NCBI RefSeq assembly: GCF_900156875.1
Contig: NZ_LT707409.1
Span: 1,590,046-1,654,045 of the forward strand
Source of the DNA: Robertmurraya dakarensis
GTDB taxonomy: Bacteria; Bacillota; Bacilli; Bacillales; Cytobacillaceae
Direction of reading: 5' to 3'
DNA: 64,000 nucleotides
The notes below the pieces were generated by a model. It worked only from the letters and a program-made list of their open reading frames with translations, was not told the origin of the DNA and ran no database searches. The position numbers and the translations under genes are program-made. This document shows, one piece after another, positions 8,211 to 18,920 of the stretch. Numbering within the stretch: the stretch's first letter is position 1; every line of letters begins with the position of its first letter.

Positions 8211-9323
8211 ATGCATCAAGTAGAAACAAAGCTTGCACAAATTGGAAATCGAAGTGAATCAATAACAGGTGCGGTAAATCCCCCCGTTTATTTTTCAACT
8301 GCCTACAGACATGAGGGGATTGGAGAATCCACAGGCTATGATTACTCTCGTACAGGAAATCCAACTAGACATGTACTTGAAAACGCCATTGCCGAACTCG
8401 AGGATGGCGAACAGGGCTACGCTTGCAGTTCAGGCATGGCAGCTATAATGACAATTCTTTCTCTATTCAAATCCGGAGACGAATGGATTGTCTCCAAGGA
8501 TTTATATGGGGGCACCTATCGCCTGCTAGAACAAGGTTTTAAAAAATGGGGTCTAAAAGTTACATATGTAAACACAAGTTGTCCTGATAACATCGCAGAA
8601 GCAATGACCGAAAACACAAAAGCAATCTTTCTTGAAACTCCTACAAACCCATTAATGGAAGTTACCAATATAAAGGATGTCGCAGGTATTTGTAATGAAA
8701 ACGGAGTACTGCTGATAGTTGATAACACATTCTATACACCTTATATTCAAAAACCATTACAAGATGGCGCTGATATCGTCATCCATAGTGCAACAAAATA
8801 CTTAGGCGGTCACAATGATGTCCTAGCCGGGTTAATTGTTGCAAAAGGGAAAGAACTTTGTGAATCACTTGCTTTATATCATAATGCAGCAGGAGCTGTT
8901 TTAAGTCCTTTTGATTCTTGGCTTTTAATACGTGGAATGAAAACACTAGCATTAAGAATGGAAAGACATGAACAAAACGCAAAGGAAGTCGTTCAGTATT
9001 TAAAGGAACACGAGGCTGTGAAGGATGTACTTTATCCAGGCCGCGGCGGCATGATCTCCTTTCGAATTCAGGACGAAAATTGGGTGAATCCATTTTTAAA
9101 ATCGTTGAATTTGATTACCTTTGCAGAAAGTTTGGGTGGTGTAGAAAGCTTTATCACATATCCAGCAACACAGACCCATGCCGATATTCCGGAACAGGTT
9201 CGTATTGAAACCGGTGTTGATAATACATTATTACGTTTTTCAGTCGGAATTGAAAATGCAAGTGACCTTATAAATGATTTACAGCAAGCCCTATTAAAAG
9301 TAAGTTCGGAGGTTTTATCATGA
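8211..9323 (+). CDS. metI: cystathionine gamma-synthase / O-acetylhomoserine thiolyase
   Basis: PLP enzyme of the Cys/Met metabolism family that condenses O-acylhomoserine with cysteine (or sulfide) in methionine synthesis. The 370 residues contain the YDYSRTGNPTRH substrate region near residue 43, the cofactor region CSSGMAA, the aspartate in LIVDNTFYTPY and the Schiff-base lysine in IHSATKYLGGHND (about residue 195). Length and sequence fit B. subtilis MetI. It is the first gene of the S-box operon, with an AAGGAG ribosome site, and its stop overlaps the metC start by 4 nt (ATGA), as in coupled pairs. Its exact sulfur donor cannot be read from sequence. Confidence 0.93.
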   Translation: MHQVETKLAQIGNRSESITGAVNPPVYFSTAYRHEGIGESTGYDYSRTGNPTRHVLENAIAELEDGEQGYACSSGMAAIMTILSLFKSGDEWIVSKDLYGGTYRLLEQGFKKWGLKVTYVNTSCPDNIAEAMTENTKAIFLETPTNPLMEVTNIKDVAGICNENGVLLIVDNTFYTPYIQKPLQDGADIVIHSATKYLGGHNDVLAGLIVAKGKELCESLALYHNAAGAVLSPFDSWLLIRGMKTLALRMERHEQNAKEVVQYLKEHEAVKDVLYPGRGGMISFRIQDENWVNPFLKSLNLITFAESLGGVESFITYPATQTHADIPEQVRIETGVDNTLLRFSVGIENASDLINDLQQALLKVSSEVLS

Positions 9324-10465
9324 GTGAACATCATTATTCATTTGAAACAAAATTACTACACAATCAACATAAATTTGATCCCGTAACTGGTGGAGTCAGC
9401 GTACCTATTCAACATGCATCAACATTCCACCAATCAAACTTCGATACATTTGGAAAGTATGACTACAGTCGAAGCGGCAATCCCACTCGCGAAGCATTAG
9501 AAGAAGCTATTGCGGAATTAGAAGAAGGAGCAAGGGGATTCGCCTTTTCTTCTGGAATGGCTGCCATTTCAACCGCCTTTCTTCTATTATCTAAGGGTGA
9601 TCATGTCGTTATTACTGAAGACGTATACGGAGGTACATTCCGTATGGTCACAGAGGTGCTGGTACGCTTTGGAATTGAACACACTTTCGTTGATATGACA
9701 GACTTGCAAGCTGTAGAAAACGCAATCCAGCCAAATACAAAGGTTTTGTATGTAGAAACTCCTTCTAATCCCACATTAAAGGTTACTGACATCAGGGCAG
9801 TTTGTGAACTTGCTAAGAAGAATGATGCCTATACTTTTGTGGACAATACTTTTTTAACTCCTGCCATCCAAAAACCTTTACAATTAGGGGCAGACATCGT
9901 ACTTCATAGTGCAACGAAATTCCTTTCAGGACACAGTGATGTTGTTGCAGGACTTGCAGTTGTGAATAACGAAGAGCTTGGCAAAAAATTAGCCTTTTTA
10001 CAAAATTCATTTGGTGCTGTACTGGGCGTTCAAGATGCATGGCTTGTGCTAAGAGGTTTAAAGACTCTATCTGTCCGCTTAGAAAAATCTGTAGATTCTG
10101 CAAATAAATTAGCACATTTTTTAAAGTCTCATCCGCGTGTTAAGAAGGTATACTATCCAGGTATTGAGGACCATCCACACTATCATTTGCAATTAAGTCA
10201 AGCTGCAAATGCCGGTGCTGTACTTTCTTTTGAACTTGAGAACGAAGAAGCTGCCCGCTCTCTTGTGGAAAATGTAAAAATCCCTGTCTTCGCTGTAAGC
10301 TTGGGAGCTGTCGAATCTATTCTTTCGTATCCAGCTAAAATGTCCCATGCTGCGATGCCAAAAGAAGAACGTGAAAAGCGCGGAATTAGCGATAGCTTAT
10401 TTAGATTATCAGTTGGCTTAGAAAACGCAGATGACCTTATTAAAGATTTATCTGCTGCCTTATAA
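9320..10465 (+). CDS. metC: cystathionine beta-lyase
   Basis: PLP enzyme that cleaves cystathionine to homocysteine, pyruvate and ammonia, the step after MetI. It is paralogous to Met[16 protein letters not shown] near residue 48, [22 protein letters not shown] and the PLP lysine in [13 protein letters not shown] (about residue 196), ending with [14 protein letters not shown]. The 381 residues are the normal size. The gene starts inside the metI stop codon with GGAGG upstream and is followed after 17 nt by yitJ. The MetI/MetC split is assigned by gene order and resemblance to the B. subtilis pair, since both enzymes share all catalytic residues. Confidence 0.92.
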   Translation: MSEHHYSFETKLLHNQHKFDPVTGGVSVPIQHASTFHQSNFDTFGKYDYSRSGNPTREALEEAIAELEEGARGFAFSSGMAAISTAFLLLSKGDHVVITEDVYGGTFRMVTEVLVRFGIEHTFVDMTDLQAVENAIQPNTKVLYVETPSNPTLKVTDIRAVCELAKKNDAYTFVDNTFLTPAIQKPLQLGADIVLHSATKFLSGHSDVVAGLAVVNNEELGKKLAFLQNSFGAVLGVQDAWLVLRGLKTLSVRLEKSVDSANKLAHFLKSHPRVKKVYYPGIEDHPHYHLQLSQAANAGAVLSFELENEEAARSLVENVKIPVFAVSLGAVESILSYPAKMSHAAMPKEEREKRGISDSLFRLSVGLENADDLIKDLSAAL

Positions 10466-10482
10466 TTGAAAGGGGTAAGTTT

Positions 10483-12336
10483 ATGAGTTTCCTAGAGAAG
10501 TTAAAACAGCAAATTTTAATAGCAGACGGTGCAATGGGAACCCTGCTTTACTCCTTCGGAACAGACAGCTGCTTTGAGCAAATTAATCTATCACATCCTG
10601 ATGATATTTTAAGAATTCATGAAACTTATATCGCTGCTGGATCAGATGTTATCCAAACGAATACCTATGCTGCCAATTATTTAAAGCTTCAGAGATATGG
10701 GTTAGAGGATCAAGTGAAGGAAATCAATAAGGCTGCTGTGACCATCGCCAAAAAAGCAGCTGGGAACAGTACCTATGTACTTGGTACAATCGGTGGCAAT
10801 CGGGGTATTAACATGAAGGCCATCGGTATCAATGATATTAAAGAAAGTTTTCAAGAACAATTATCCTCCCTTCTCTCAGAAGGTGTTGATGGAATTTTAC
10901 TAGAAACTTTCTATGATTTTGAAGAAATCAAAACTGTTCTGCAAATTGCAAGAAAAGAAACGAATATCCCAATCATTGCTCAAGTCTCGATTCAAGAGAT
11001 TGGTATTTTGCAAGATCGAACACCGTTGAATGATGCATTTGATATTCTTGAAAGCTTAGGTGCAGATGTCGTCGGTTTGAATTGCAGATTAGGACCACAT
11101 CATATGATTAAAAGTTTCGAGCAAATTCAAATTCCTAAAAAAGCGTTCTTATCTGCTTACCCTAATGCCAGTCTACCAGCTTATATAGATGGAAAGATTC
11201 ATTTTGAGGGAGATGCAGACTACTTCAAAGCATCTGCAAGAGCTTTTCGTGAACAAGGTGTTAGATTGCTTGGAGGGTGCTGTGGAACAACACCAGAACA
11301 TATCAGAGCATTTTCAACAGAATTAAAAGGGAAAGCTCCGATTACAGAAAAAGTAATAGAACAAAACAAGTCTGAATTTATTTATGTTGAACCCGTACAA
11401 ATTGAAAGAGACGAAGTTCCGTTGCACACAATTGCAAAAGAAAGACCTTCTGTTATTGTTGAACTTGATCCACCTAGAAAATTGGATACTACGAAATTCT
11501 TTGAAGGCGCTAAGAAGCTAAAGGATACAGGTATCGATGCGATTACCTTGGCAGATAATTCACTAGCCTCCCCGAGAATTTCAAATTCAGCTCTTGCCCA
11601 TTTAACCAAGACTAAAATTGGAGTTCGTCCACTTGTGCATATCACCTGCAGAGACCGTAACATTATTGGCTTACAGTCTCACTTAATGGGTCTTCATACC
11701 CTGGGATTAAATGATATTTTAGCGATAACCGGCGACCCTGCCAAAGTTGGTGATTTTCCAGGTGCTTCTTCCGTTTATGATGTGTCTTCTTTTGAACTGA
11801 TAAAGATGATTAAACAGTTTAACGAGGGGCTGTCTTTATCAGGGAAAGACCTAGGGCAAAAAGGAGCATTCTCTGTTGCAGCTGCTTTTAATCCTAATGT
11901 CCGATCAGTTGAAAAAGCTGTACAACGGATGGAAAAGAAAATTGATTGCGGCGCAGATTATTTTATTACTCAGCCAGTTTATTCAGAAGAAAAGTTAAGA
12001 GAGGTATATGATGCAACAAGGCATTTAAGCACTCCTATCTATATTGGACTGATGCCCTTAACAAGCAGTAAAAATGCAGAGTTCTTGCACAATGAGGTTC
12101 CTGGTATTAAGATTTCTCAATCTATTCGTGATAAAATGTTTGCGCTAAAGGATGACCCTGTACACTCAGCTCGTGAAGGCGTTGCAATCACCAAATCATT
12201 AATTGACGCTGCAGCAGAGTTATTTAACGGTATATACTTAATTACACCATTTTTACGTTATGAAATGACCGTTGAGCTTGCTCAATATGCTAGAGAAAAG
12301 AGCACCGAGTTGTTAAGGAGGAAGCAAAATGTCTAA
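10483..12336 (+). CDS. yitJ: bifunctional homocysteine S-methyltransferase / methylenetetrahydrofolate reductase
   Basis: Two-domain protein of 617 residues. Residues 1 to about 290 are a homocysteine methyltransferase barrel with the zinc cysteines in GLNCRLGP (about 205) and [10 protein letters not shown] (about 262-263). From about residue 315 (VIVELDPPR) to the end is a flavoprotein methylenetetrahydrofolate reductase with [15 protein letters not shown] and [13 protein letters not shown]. It makes methyl-THF for methionine synthesis and may itself methylate homocysteine. It overlaps metH by 8 nt. In B. subtilis yitJ is a separate S-box unit; here it is fused to metIC and metH in one operon. 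Confidence 0.93.
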   Translation: MSFLEKLKQQILIADGAMGTLLYSFGTDSCFEQINLSHPDDILRIHETYIAAGSDVIQTNTYAANYLKLQRYGLEDQVKEINKAAVTIAKKAAGNSTYVLGTIGGNRGINMKAIGINDIKESFQEQLSSLLSEGVDGILLETFYDFEEIKTVLQIARKETNIPIIAQVSIQEIGILQDRTPLNDAFDILESLGADVVGLNCRLGPHHMIKSFEQIQIPKKAFLSAYPNASLPAYIDGKIHFEGDADYFKASARAFREQGVRLLGGCCGTTPEHIRAFSTELKGKAPITEKVIEQNKSEFIYVEPVQIERDEVPLHTIAKERPSVIVELDPPRKLDTTKFFEGAKKLKDTGIDAITLADNSLASPRISNSALAHLTKTKIGVRPLVHITCRDRNIIGLQSHLMGLHTLGLNDILAITGDPAKVGDFPGASSVYDVSSFELIKMIKQFNEGLSLSGKDLGQKGAFSVAAAFNPNVRSVEKAVQRMEKKIDCGADYFITQPVYSEEKLREVYDATRHLSTPIYIGLMPLTSSKNAEFLHNEVPGIKISQSIRDKMFALKDDPVHSAREGVAITKSLIDAAAELFNGIYLITPFLRYEMTVELAQYAREKSTELLRRKQNV

Positions 12337-15300
12337 ACAAGCATTACAAGAACAGTTAAATAAAAAAATCTTGATTATGGATGGTGCCATGGGAACCATG
12401 CTCCAACAGGCAGATTTAACTGCGGATGACTTTGGCGGTGAAGAGTATGATGGCTGTAATGAAAATCTAAATTTCACCAGGCCTGATGTCATCGAGTCTA
12501 TCCATCTCCAATACCTTGAGGCTGGCGCAGACATCATCGAAACAAATACTTTTGGCGCCACAAGAATTGTGTTGGATGAATATAATCTCGGTTCTAAAGC
12601 TTATGAAGTCAATAAAGTAGCTGCATTATTAGCTAGAAAAGCTGTTGATCAAATGTCCACACCAGATTGGCCGCGTTATGCAGCAGGTTCTATGGGACCA
12701 ACTACGAAGACGCTAAGTGTCACAGGCGGTTCCACCTTCGAGGAGCTAAAAGCCTGTTACGAAGAACAAGCTTTAGGGTTGATTGATGGTCAGGTCGATC
12801 TTTTCCTGCTTGAAACGAGCCAGGATTTGTTAAATGTAAAAGCGGCATTTTTAGGAATTAAACAAGCATGTGAAAAAAGAAATGTTAAACTGCCTATCAT
12901 TCTTTCAGGTACGATTGAACCAATGGGGACAACTCTGGCCGGGCAAACAATTGAAGCATTTTATATTTCTATTGAGCATATGAAGCCTTTGGCTGTCGGT
13001 TTGAACTGTGCTACCGGTCCTGAGTTCATGCAGGATCATATTCGTTCCCTATCCGGTCTCGCAACGATGGCAGTGAGCTGCTATCCGAATGCAGGTCTTC
13101 CTGATGAAGAAGGCAATTACCATGAGACACCTGATTCACTTGCAAAAAAATTAGGCGGATTTGCTGCTGAGGGCTGGTTAAATATTGTCGGCGGATGCTG
13201 TGGTACAACTCCAGAACATATTAGAGCAATTGCTGAAGAGATGAAAAATTACAAACCTAGAGAGCCTGTGAACACAAAATCTCATATGGTGTCAGGAATT
13301 GAACCTTTTATTTATGATGACCCTACCTTAAGGCCTATTATGGTTGGTGAGCGGACTAATGTAATTGGATCAAGAAAGTTTAAACGCCTGATCCAAGAGG
13401 GAAAATTTGAAGAAGCAGCAGAAATAGCTAGAGCTCAAGTTAAAGGTGGCGCTCATGTTATCGATATCTGCTTAGCCGACCCTGATCGTGAAGAAATGGA
13501 AGATATGGTGAACTTCCTTAAAGAAGTAACGAAAAAAATAAAGGTTCCCCTTGTGATTGATTCTACGGATGATAAAGTAATCGAAAAAGCATTAACCTTT
13601 TCACAAGGAAAAGCGATTATTAATTCGATTAACCTTGAAGACGGCGAGGAACGATTTGAAACAATCTCTAAGCTTGTTCATCGTTTTGGTGCAGCTGTTG
13701 TGGTTGGAACAATTGATGAAAAAGGCATGGGAGTTACGGCGGAAAGAAAACTTGAAATTGCAGCAAGATCGTACGACCTGTTAGTCAATAAATATGGTGT
13801 GTCTCCACAGGATATTATCTTTGACCCGCTTGTATTTCCAGTTGGTACAGGAGATGAGCAATACATCGGCTCAGCAAAAGCAACTGTTGATGGCATTCGC
13901 ATGATTAAAGAAAAATTCCCTGAGACATTAGCCATCCTTGGTGTCAGCAATGTATCCTTTGGTTTGCCGCCTGTTGGAAGGGAAATCCTGAACTCTGTGT
14001 TCCTATACCATTGTACACAGGCTGGCCTCGACTATGCGATTGTCAACACGGAAAAACTAGAAAGATTTGCTTCCATTTCAAAGGATGAAGTTGAAATGGC
14101 TGAGAAGCTATTGTTTGAGACAACGGATGAATCACTTGCAGGTTTTACTGAGTTCTATCGTGATAAAAAGAAAGAATCAAAAAGCATCATGCCAGATATG
14201 ACACTTGAAGAAAGATTAGCTTATTATGTCGTAGAAGGTACGAAAGAAGGGTTAATACCTGACCTTGAACTAGCACTTGCTGCCTACCCTTCCCCACTTG
14301 ATATCATTAATGGTCCATTAATGGATGGTATGAAGGAAGTCGGTCGTCTATTTAATGATAACGAATTAATTGTAGCTGAGGTCCTGCAAAGTGCTGAAGT
14401 AATGAAAGCTTCGGTTGCTCACCTTGAACCGCATATGGAGATCAATGATTCTTCTTCTAGTAAAGGAAAGATTGTATTGGCAACGGTTAAGGGGGATGTC
14501 CATGATATAGGCAAAAATCTAGTCGATATTATTTTAAGTAATAATGGCTTTGAAGTGGTCGACTTAGGTATCAAAGTCACCCCTGCTACATTAATAGAAA
14601 CGATTAAGAAAGAAAAGCCAGATATGATTGGTTTATCCGGTCTCCTTGTTAAATCAGCACAGCAAATGGTATTAACAGCGCATGATCTAAAACAAGCCGG
14701 CATCGATATACCGATTTTAGTAGGAGGAGCGGCTCTATCAAGGAAATTTACAGATACTAAAATCTCTAAAGAGTATGATGGACTTGTTCTTTATGCGAAG
14801 GATGCAATGAATGGATTAAACATTGCAAACCAGGTACAAGATCCTTCTGAACAGAAGAAGCTATATGAAATAAAACAAGCCAAGCTTACCGAAACAAAAC
14901 CTGTCTATGTACCCCCTGCCGGTTCAACTGCAACAGCGGTCATGACAAAGCCAAAAATCAGTACAACTGCACCTGTGTTTATACCAAAAGATACAAAAAG
15001 ACATATACTAAAGTCTTATTCACTAGCGCATATTGAACCGTATATCAATAAACAGATGCTGCTAGGCCACCACTTAGGGGTAAAAGGAAAAATCGAAAAG
15101 TTATTGCAGGAGAATGATGAAAAGGCTGTGAAGATTAACCAAGTGGTTCAAGAATTGATGTTAGAAGCTAAAGAAAAATCTTGGATTACACCTGCAGCCC
15201 TCTATCAATTTTTCCCAGCGCAATCAGATGGAAATAAAGTCATCATTTATGATCCAAATGACCACGGGAAAGTAATTGAACAGTTTGAGTTTCCTAGACA

Positions 15301-15790
15301 GGAGTTTGGTGCACATCTTTGTCTTGCAGATTTTCTTAAATCTGTTGATTCTAATGAAATGGATTATGTTGGATTTTTTGCAGTAACAGCTGGTAAAGGA
15401 ATTCGACAAGCAGCTGATCAGCTGAAAAATGATGGCCGTTTCTTAGAGTCTCATGCTCTTCAATCATTAGCATTAGAAAGTGCTGAAGGTTTTGCAGAAC
15501 TTATCCATAGGCAGATGCGTGATGCTTGGGGATTCCCTGACCCTGCCAGCATGACCATGAAGGAACGGTTTGCCGCAAAGTATCAAGGACAGCGCTTCTC
15601 ATTTGGATATCCTGCTTGTCCAAACCTGGAAGACCAAGAAAAGCTCTTTAACTTAGTTCGTCCAGAAGATATCGGCATTGAGTTAACAGATGGTTTTATG
15701 ATGGAACCAGAAGCATCCGTTACTGCCATTGTCTTTGCACATCCGGAAGCCCGATATTTTAACGTATTAAAGAATCAATCACTATACTAA
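12329..15790 (+). CDS. metH: cobalamin-dependent methionine synthase
   Basis: Transfers methyl from methyl-THF through cobalamin to homocysteine. The 1153 residues show all four modules: a homocysteine domain with zinc cysteines in GLNCATGP (about 226) and [10 protein letters not shown] (about 288); a pterin domain ([18 protein letters not shown], about 334 on); a cap plus B12 domain with the base-off motif DVHDIGKN (about 722) and a [10 protein letters not shown] segment; and a C-terminal activation domain ending with [12 protein letters not shown], which binds SAM for reductive reactivation. It is the last gene of the S-box operon. A B12 source is therefore needed; no cobalamin riboswitch or B12 genes are seen here. 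Confidence 0.97.
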   Translation: MSKQALQEQLNKKILIMDGAMGTMLQQADLTADDFGGEEYDGCNENLNFTRPDVIESIHLQYLEAGADIIETNTFGATRIVLDEYNLGSKAYEVNKVAALLARKAVDQMSTPDWPRYAAGSMGPTTKTLSVTGGSTFEELKACYEEQALGLIDGQVDLFLLETSQDLLNVKAAFLGIKQACEKRNVKLPIILSGTIEPMGTTLAGQTIEAFYISIEHMKPLAVGLNCATGPEFMQDHIRSLSGLATMAVSCYPNAGLPDEEGNYHETPDSLAKKLGGFAAEGWLNIVGGCCGTTPEHIRAIAEEMKNYKPREPVNTKSHMVSGIEPFIYDDPTLRPIMVGERTNVIGSRKFKRLIQEGKFEEAAEIARAQVKGGAHVIDICLADPDREEMEDMVNFLKEVTKKIKVPLVIDSTDDKVIEKALTFSQGKAIINSINLEDGEERFETISKLVHRFGAAVVVGTIDEKGMGVTAERKLEIAARSYDLLVNKYGVSPQDIIFDPLVFPVGTGDEQYIGSAKATVDGIRMIKEKFPETLAILGVSNVSFGLPPVGREILNSVFLYHCTQAGLDYAIVNTEKLERFASISKDEVEMAEKLLFETTDESLAGFTEFYRDKKKESKSIMPDMTLEERLAYYVVEGTKEGLIPDLELALAAYPSPLDIINGPLMDGMKEVGRLFNDNELIVAEVLQSAEVMKASVAHLEPHMEINDSSSSKGKIVLATVKGDVHDIGKNLVDIILSNNGFEVVDLGIKVTPATLIETIKKEKPDMIGLSGLLVKSAQQMVLTAHDLKQAGIDIPILVGGAALSRKFTDTKISKEYDGLVLYAKDAMNGLNIANQVQDPSEQKKLYEIKQAKLTETKPVYVPPAGSTATAVMTKPKISTTAPVFIPKDTKRHILKSYSLAHIEPYINKQMLLGHHLGVKGKIEKLLQENDEKAVKINQVVQELMLEAKEKSWITPAALYQFFPAQSDGNKVIIYDPNDHGKVIEQFEFPRQEFGAHLCLADFLKSVDSNEMDYVGFFAVTAGKGIRQAADQLKNDGRFLESHALQSLALESAEGFAELIHRQMRDAWGFPDPASMTMKERFAAKYQGQRFSFGYPACPNLEDQEKLFNLVRPEDIGIELTDGFMMEPEASVTAIVFAHPEARYFNVLKNQSLY

Positions 15791-15793
15791 AAA

Positions 15794-15830
15794 AAACTCG
15801 TTCCCAATTATATGGGGAACGAGTTTTTTT
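15794..15830. terminator. bidirectional terminator, metH / broken small gene
   Basis: Arms ACTCGTTCCC (15796-15805) and GGGAACGAGT (15815-15824), with A tracts before and T tracts after, so it can work from both strands. Confidence 0.9.
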
Positions 15831-15838
15831 CTAACCCC

Positions 15839-16053
15839 TTACCATGGGAAGAAACGTTTTCGATTTCTATCCTCTGCACCAAGAACATCATCATGGTGTT
15901 TATTACGACGGTCCATTGACGGTCCATTTCTTCTGCTGCATCTTCATCTCTATCAAAGCGTCTCTTATCCCTTGCTTCAATTACTATCACTTCATCTGCG
16001 TGAATGATCACTTTGTCTGCCCGAAAAATCGGTTGTTTTCTATTCTTAGACAA
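15839..16053 (-). pseudogene. small conserved-looking protein gene broken by an 11-bp tandem duplication
   Basis: It starts at TTG 16053, 7 nt after AGGAGG. The N-terminal frame encodes MSKNRKQPIFRADKVIIHAD and then an acidic/basic stretch up to EEMDR. There an 11-bp unit is present twice (15906-15927), shifting the frame. With one copy removed, the frame continues as MDRRNKHHDDVL, AEDRNRKRFFPW and stops at 15839, just before the terminator, giving a 67-residue charged protein. As the sequence stands, the frame runs to 15808 through the terminator stem, which is unlikely to be native. The function is unknown. It could be a true mutation in this strain or a reversible slippage tract. Confidence 0.7.
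15906..15927. repeat. 11-bp tandem duplication
   Basis: CGACGGTCCAT at 15906-15916 is followed directly by TGACGGTCCAT at 15917-15927; only the first base differs. It causes the frameshift in the small minus-strand gene. Confidence 0.9.
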
Positions 16054-16128
16054 AAGTAATTCCTCCTTTCTATTCGTATAATCTATCTTACGCAGGCAGC
16101 TCGGGAGTGAGTGGACAAGTATAAAAAA

Positions 16129-16177
16129 AAAAGGAAAAGGGCATCAAAGAATTTTCACTTTGATCTCTTTTCCTTTT
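16129..16177. terminator. terminator downstream of the ABC transporter operon
   Basis: Arms AAGGAAAAG and CTTTTCCTT enclose a second pair, ATCAAAG and CTTTGAT. An A tract on the plus strand serves as the T tract for the minus-strand operon. Confidence 0.8.
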
Positions 16178-16191
16178 GTCATGACGTAGAA

Positions 16192-17208
16192 TTAACGTCC
16201 TGCAGTTGTTGTCCCGATAAATTGTCCGTCAATAAGATCTGTAAAGTCTGGTTGTTCTTTCAAGAATTTTAATGCATATGAGCTGTCAGCAAACGCTTGA
16301 ACTGCATCCTGGTCAACTTCATAAGTAAAGCCAATTCTTTCCCACGCTAGGTCAACAACTTCTTTAGACAATTCCTGTTTAGTTGTATCTTTAATATCCT
16401 TAATCGTAATTTCCTTAGCTTCTTCTGGATTATCATTTATAAATTCTACTGCTTGTTTATGAGCATTTACGATTTTTTCAATTGTTTCAGGATTATTTTC
16501 AATCATTTCTCCGCTAGTAACCAATACAGAAGCCGGTAATGTTTCACCAAATGATACTTCATTCCACGGAATTACTACTTCAGCATTTGTTTCAATTTGA
16601 ATTTGCGCTGCCCATGGTTCTGGTGCAACAGCCACGTCAATCTTTCCTTGCTCAAGCATTGCTGAGTACTGTGCTGGGTTCCCAGTTAAGTGCTTCATTG
16701 TACCGCCAATACGTTCTGATGTTACACCTAGATCCTCAAGATATGTCTCATATTGTACATCATGTGTGCAGCCGATTCCTGGTGTGATGAATGTCTTTCC
16801 GGAGAAATCTTCCGGAGATTTAATATCGCTGCCTGCCTTCGCTAGTACAACCGTACCACCCGTTGAGCCACCAGCAATAATCTTTACATCTGCACCTGTT
16901 GTATAGTTATTCATCGCTGGTCCTGGTCCGACTAAACCTGCATCAACATCACCCGTTTTTAATGCAGTCATGAATGATCCGCCTTCGGCAAATGTTCTGT
17001 ATTCAATTACAGTACCGTCCCCAAGTTGTTCTTGGAAAAAGCCTTTTTCTTTTGCAACCATTGCAGGAACATGATTGATATTTGGAAAATAACCGATGAC
17101 GATTTTATCTTTTGAACCTGTAGATGCATCGTCACTTGACCCGCAAGCTGCAAGAATTCCTGTCAACAACATAACGGTAATAAAAACTAAAAATGATTTC
17201 TTTTTCAT
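16192..17208 (-). CDS. NitT/TauT-family ABC transporter substrate-binding lipoprotein
   Basis: A 338-residue extracytoplasmic binding protein. It has a signal peptide with lipobox LLTGILAAC, then the type II periplasmic-binding fold of the SsuA/TauA/NrtA family (IGYFPNINHVPAMVAKEKGFF, AEGGSFMTALKTGDVDAGLVG, PGIGCTHDVQYETYL). The family carries aliphatic sulfonates, taurine, nitrate or pyrimidine precursors, and the ligand cannot be fixed from sequence. The ATG at 17208 is chosen because the AGGGGG ribosome site is 8 nt upstream; the frame's earlier ATG at 17235 lies within the end of the permease gene. It is the third gene of an ATPase-permease-binding-protein operon. A nitrate module lies about 4 kb away, so nitrate is one candidate ligand. 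Confidence 0.88.
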   Translation of the reverse strand: MKKKSFLVFITVMLLTGILAACGSSDDASTGSKDKIVIGYFPNINHVPAMVAKEKGFFQEQLGDGTVIEYRTFAEGGSFMTALKTGDVDAGLVGPGPAMNNYTTGADVKIIAGGSTGGTVVLAKAGSDIKSPEDFSGKTFITPGIGCTHDVQYETYLEDLGVTSERIGGTMKHLTGNPAQYSAMLEQGKIDVAVAPEPWAAQIQIETNAEVVIPWNEVSFGETLPASVLVTSGEMIENNPETIEKIVNAHKQAVEFINDNPEEAKEITIKDIKDTTKQELSKEVVDLAWERIGFTYEVDQDAVQAFADSSYALKFLKEQPDFTDLIDGQFIGTTTAGR

Positions 17209-17224
17209 TTCTTTTTCCCCCTTT

Positions 17225-17980
17225 TTAAGTTTCAAGTCCCCATCTTTGCATAACTGATTTTTCTATTTTTGAGAAAATCAATTGATCGACAATTGATCCA
17301 ATAATACCGATTATTACAATAACACCAATTACGAGACTCATATTCCCGAAATCTGAAGCGTAACGGAGAGTGTATCCGAGTCCCGGTCCAGTACTTAAAA
17401 GTTCTCCAGCCATCAATGCGCGCCACGCAAATGCCCATGCAAGCCGGGCTCCTGTGACAACATACGGAATTGATGCCGGAAAAATCACTCTAGTAAATAA
17501 ATCAATGCCCTTAGAACCCATCGTTTGTGCTGCCCTAATATACAATGGTGAAACGTTCTTAATCCCCATTCTAACATTTAGCGTCATAACAAACGTGCCG
17601 CCGAGAACAACAACAAAAATAACAGATACTTCATTAAGACCAAACCACATGATCGCAAGTGGCAGCCAGACAATACTAGGAACGCTTTGAAGAGCCAAAA
17701 TCACTGTTCCAATGGTCTCATCCGCACTTTTAGACTTTGCTAGAAGAATCCCTAACAGAGCCCCAAGTATTAGTGAAATGACTAAGCCAATTGCCAGCCT
17801 TTGAAAGCTTGCGATTAAATCATAGATTAATGTTTTATCTAAAAATCCTGCCATCAATGCCTCTCCTACCATTGTTGGTGATGGTAGAATCGTAGGCAGC
17901 CAAAGCTCCAATCGGGAACCTAATTCCCAAACAACGATCACTGCAGCGAAGAAAATAAGACGCTTGATATTAGGATTCAT
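17225..17980 (-). CDS. NitT/TauT-family ABC transporter permease
   Basis: A 251-residue inner-membrane permease of the SsuC/TauC type with about six transmembrane segments. It has the EAA-type coupling loop near residues 157-177 (AAQTMGSKGIDLFTRVIFPAS), which contacts the ATPase, and the typical LPSPTMVGEAL segment after the first helix. It overlaps the ATPase gene by 4 nt and is followed by the binding-protein gene after 16 nt, forming one operon. Confidence 0.9.
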   Translation of the reverse strand: MNPNIKRLIFFAAVIVVWELGSRLELWLPTILPSPTMVGEALMAGFLDKTLIYDLIASFQRLAIGLVISLILGALLGILLAKSKSADETIGTVILALQSVPSIVWLPLAIMWFGLNEVSVIFVVVLGGTFVMTLNVRMGIKNVSPLYIRAAQTMGSKGIDLFTRVIFPASIPYVVTGARLAWAFAWRALMAGELLSTGPGLGYTLRYASDFGNMSLVIGVIVIIGIIGSIVDQLIFSKIEKSVMQRWGLET

Positions 17981-18753
17981 ATGGCCAATTCCTCACTAAC
18001 CACTTTATCAATTTCTGTCTTTAAATAACTCATGATATGTTCCTCAAGTTCAATGATTTTTTTCTTGTGTTCTTCGCGTGGTCTTGGAATATCAACTTTA
18101 ATATCCTGTAGGATCGTCCCTGGTTTCGTTCCCATGACAATAATTCGATCAGAAAGCTTAATAGATTCAGATATACTATGTGTGACGAATAGAATGGTTT
18201 TCTTTGTTTCTGTCCAGATCGTTTCGAGCTGGGTGTGCAAACGTGAACGGGTTTGTTCATCCAAAGCACCAAACGGTTCATCCATTAACAGGATTTCCGG
18301 ATCCATCGCTAATGCTCTTGCTATAGCAACACGCTGCTGCATTCCACCGGACAACTCATGAGGATAATGGGAAACATACTTCCCTAACTGAACCATTTGT
18401 AAGTATTTTTTTGCTCTTTCTTCAGCTTCTCTTTTAGGTACTTCTTTCTTTAACGGAAAAGTAACATTGTCCATCACATTCAACCAGGGAAAAAGTGCTG
18501 CCTGTTGAAATACCATCCCGCGGTCTTTGCCTGGTTTCTCGATTTTTTTATTATTTACAAGAATATCTCCGCTAGTAGCTTTCGTTAGTCCTGCCACAAT
18601 ATTCAGAAGCGTTGATTTACCACATCCAGATGGTCCAAGAATGGAAATAAATTCACCCTTTTCTATCGTTGTATTAATATCTTTTAATACATCCACTGGG
18701 CTTTGATCTTTATTTAAGAACTGTTTTTGTATATTATTAATTTCAATAAACAT
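17977..18753 (-). CDS. NitT/TauT-family ABC transporter ATPase
   Basis: A 258-residue ATPase. It shows the Walker A GPSGCGKST (about residues 41-49), the Q-loop region FQQAALFPWL, the signature LSGGMQQR, Walker B ILLMDEPFGALDEQ and the switch histidine in FVTHSISES. It is of the SsuB/TauB type and powers import with the next two genes. It is the first gene of the operon, about 50 nt downstream of a near-consensus promoter. The DEPFGALD form is typical of the sulfonate/nitrate/taurine branch. Confidence 0.92.
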   Translation of the reverse strand: MFIEINNIQKQFLNKDQSPVDVLKDINTTIEKGEFISILGPSGCGKSTLLNIVAGLTKATSGDILVNNKKIEKPGKDRGMVFQQAALFPWLNVMDNVTFPLKKEVPKREAEERAKKYLQMVQLGKYVSHYPHELSGGMQQRVAIARALAMDPEILLMDEPFGALDEQTRSRLHTQLETIWTETKKTILFVTHSISESIKLSDRIIVMGTKPGTILQDIKVDIPRPREEHKKKIIELEEHIMSYLKTEIDKVVSEELAI

Positions 18754-18810
18754 AGTTTATACCGCCTATTCTAATAAATCTTATAAAATAACTCGGATTA
18801 GATGGTTTTA

Positions 18811-18838
18811 ATTATAATCTATTCACAGTGGTTGTCAA
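18811..18838 (-). promoter_or_regulatory. consensus sigma-A promoter of the ABC transporter operon
   Basis: On the minus strand, TTGACA (18838-18833) and TATAAT (18816-18811) have a 16-nt spacer. Both hexamers are perfect, so tight repression by an unseen regulator is likely. Confidence 0.8.
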
Positions 18839-18885
18839 TATTTCTTATTAAAAATTAGATTATTATTAAAAAAAACATCTACAAT

Positions 18886-18920
18886 AAAAAGAGACAACCA
18901 ACACTAAGGTTGATTGTCTT
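18886..18920 (-). terminator. intrinsic terminator of the 51-residue gene
   Basis: On the minus strand, AGACAATCAAC pairs with GTTGGTTGTCT (one G-U pair) and is followed by CTTTTT. The stem includes the stop codon of the small gene. Confidence 0.8.

Noticed and set aside
15844-16059. 71-codon plus-strand frame opposite the broken small gene
   Set aside because: It lacks a ribosome site. The minus-strand gene has one and its repaired frame ends right before the terminator.
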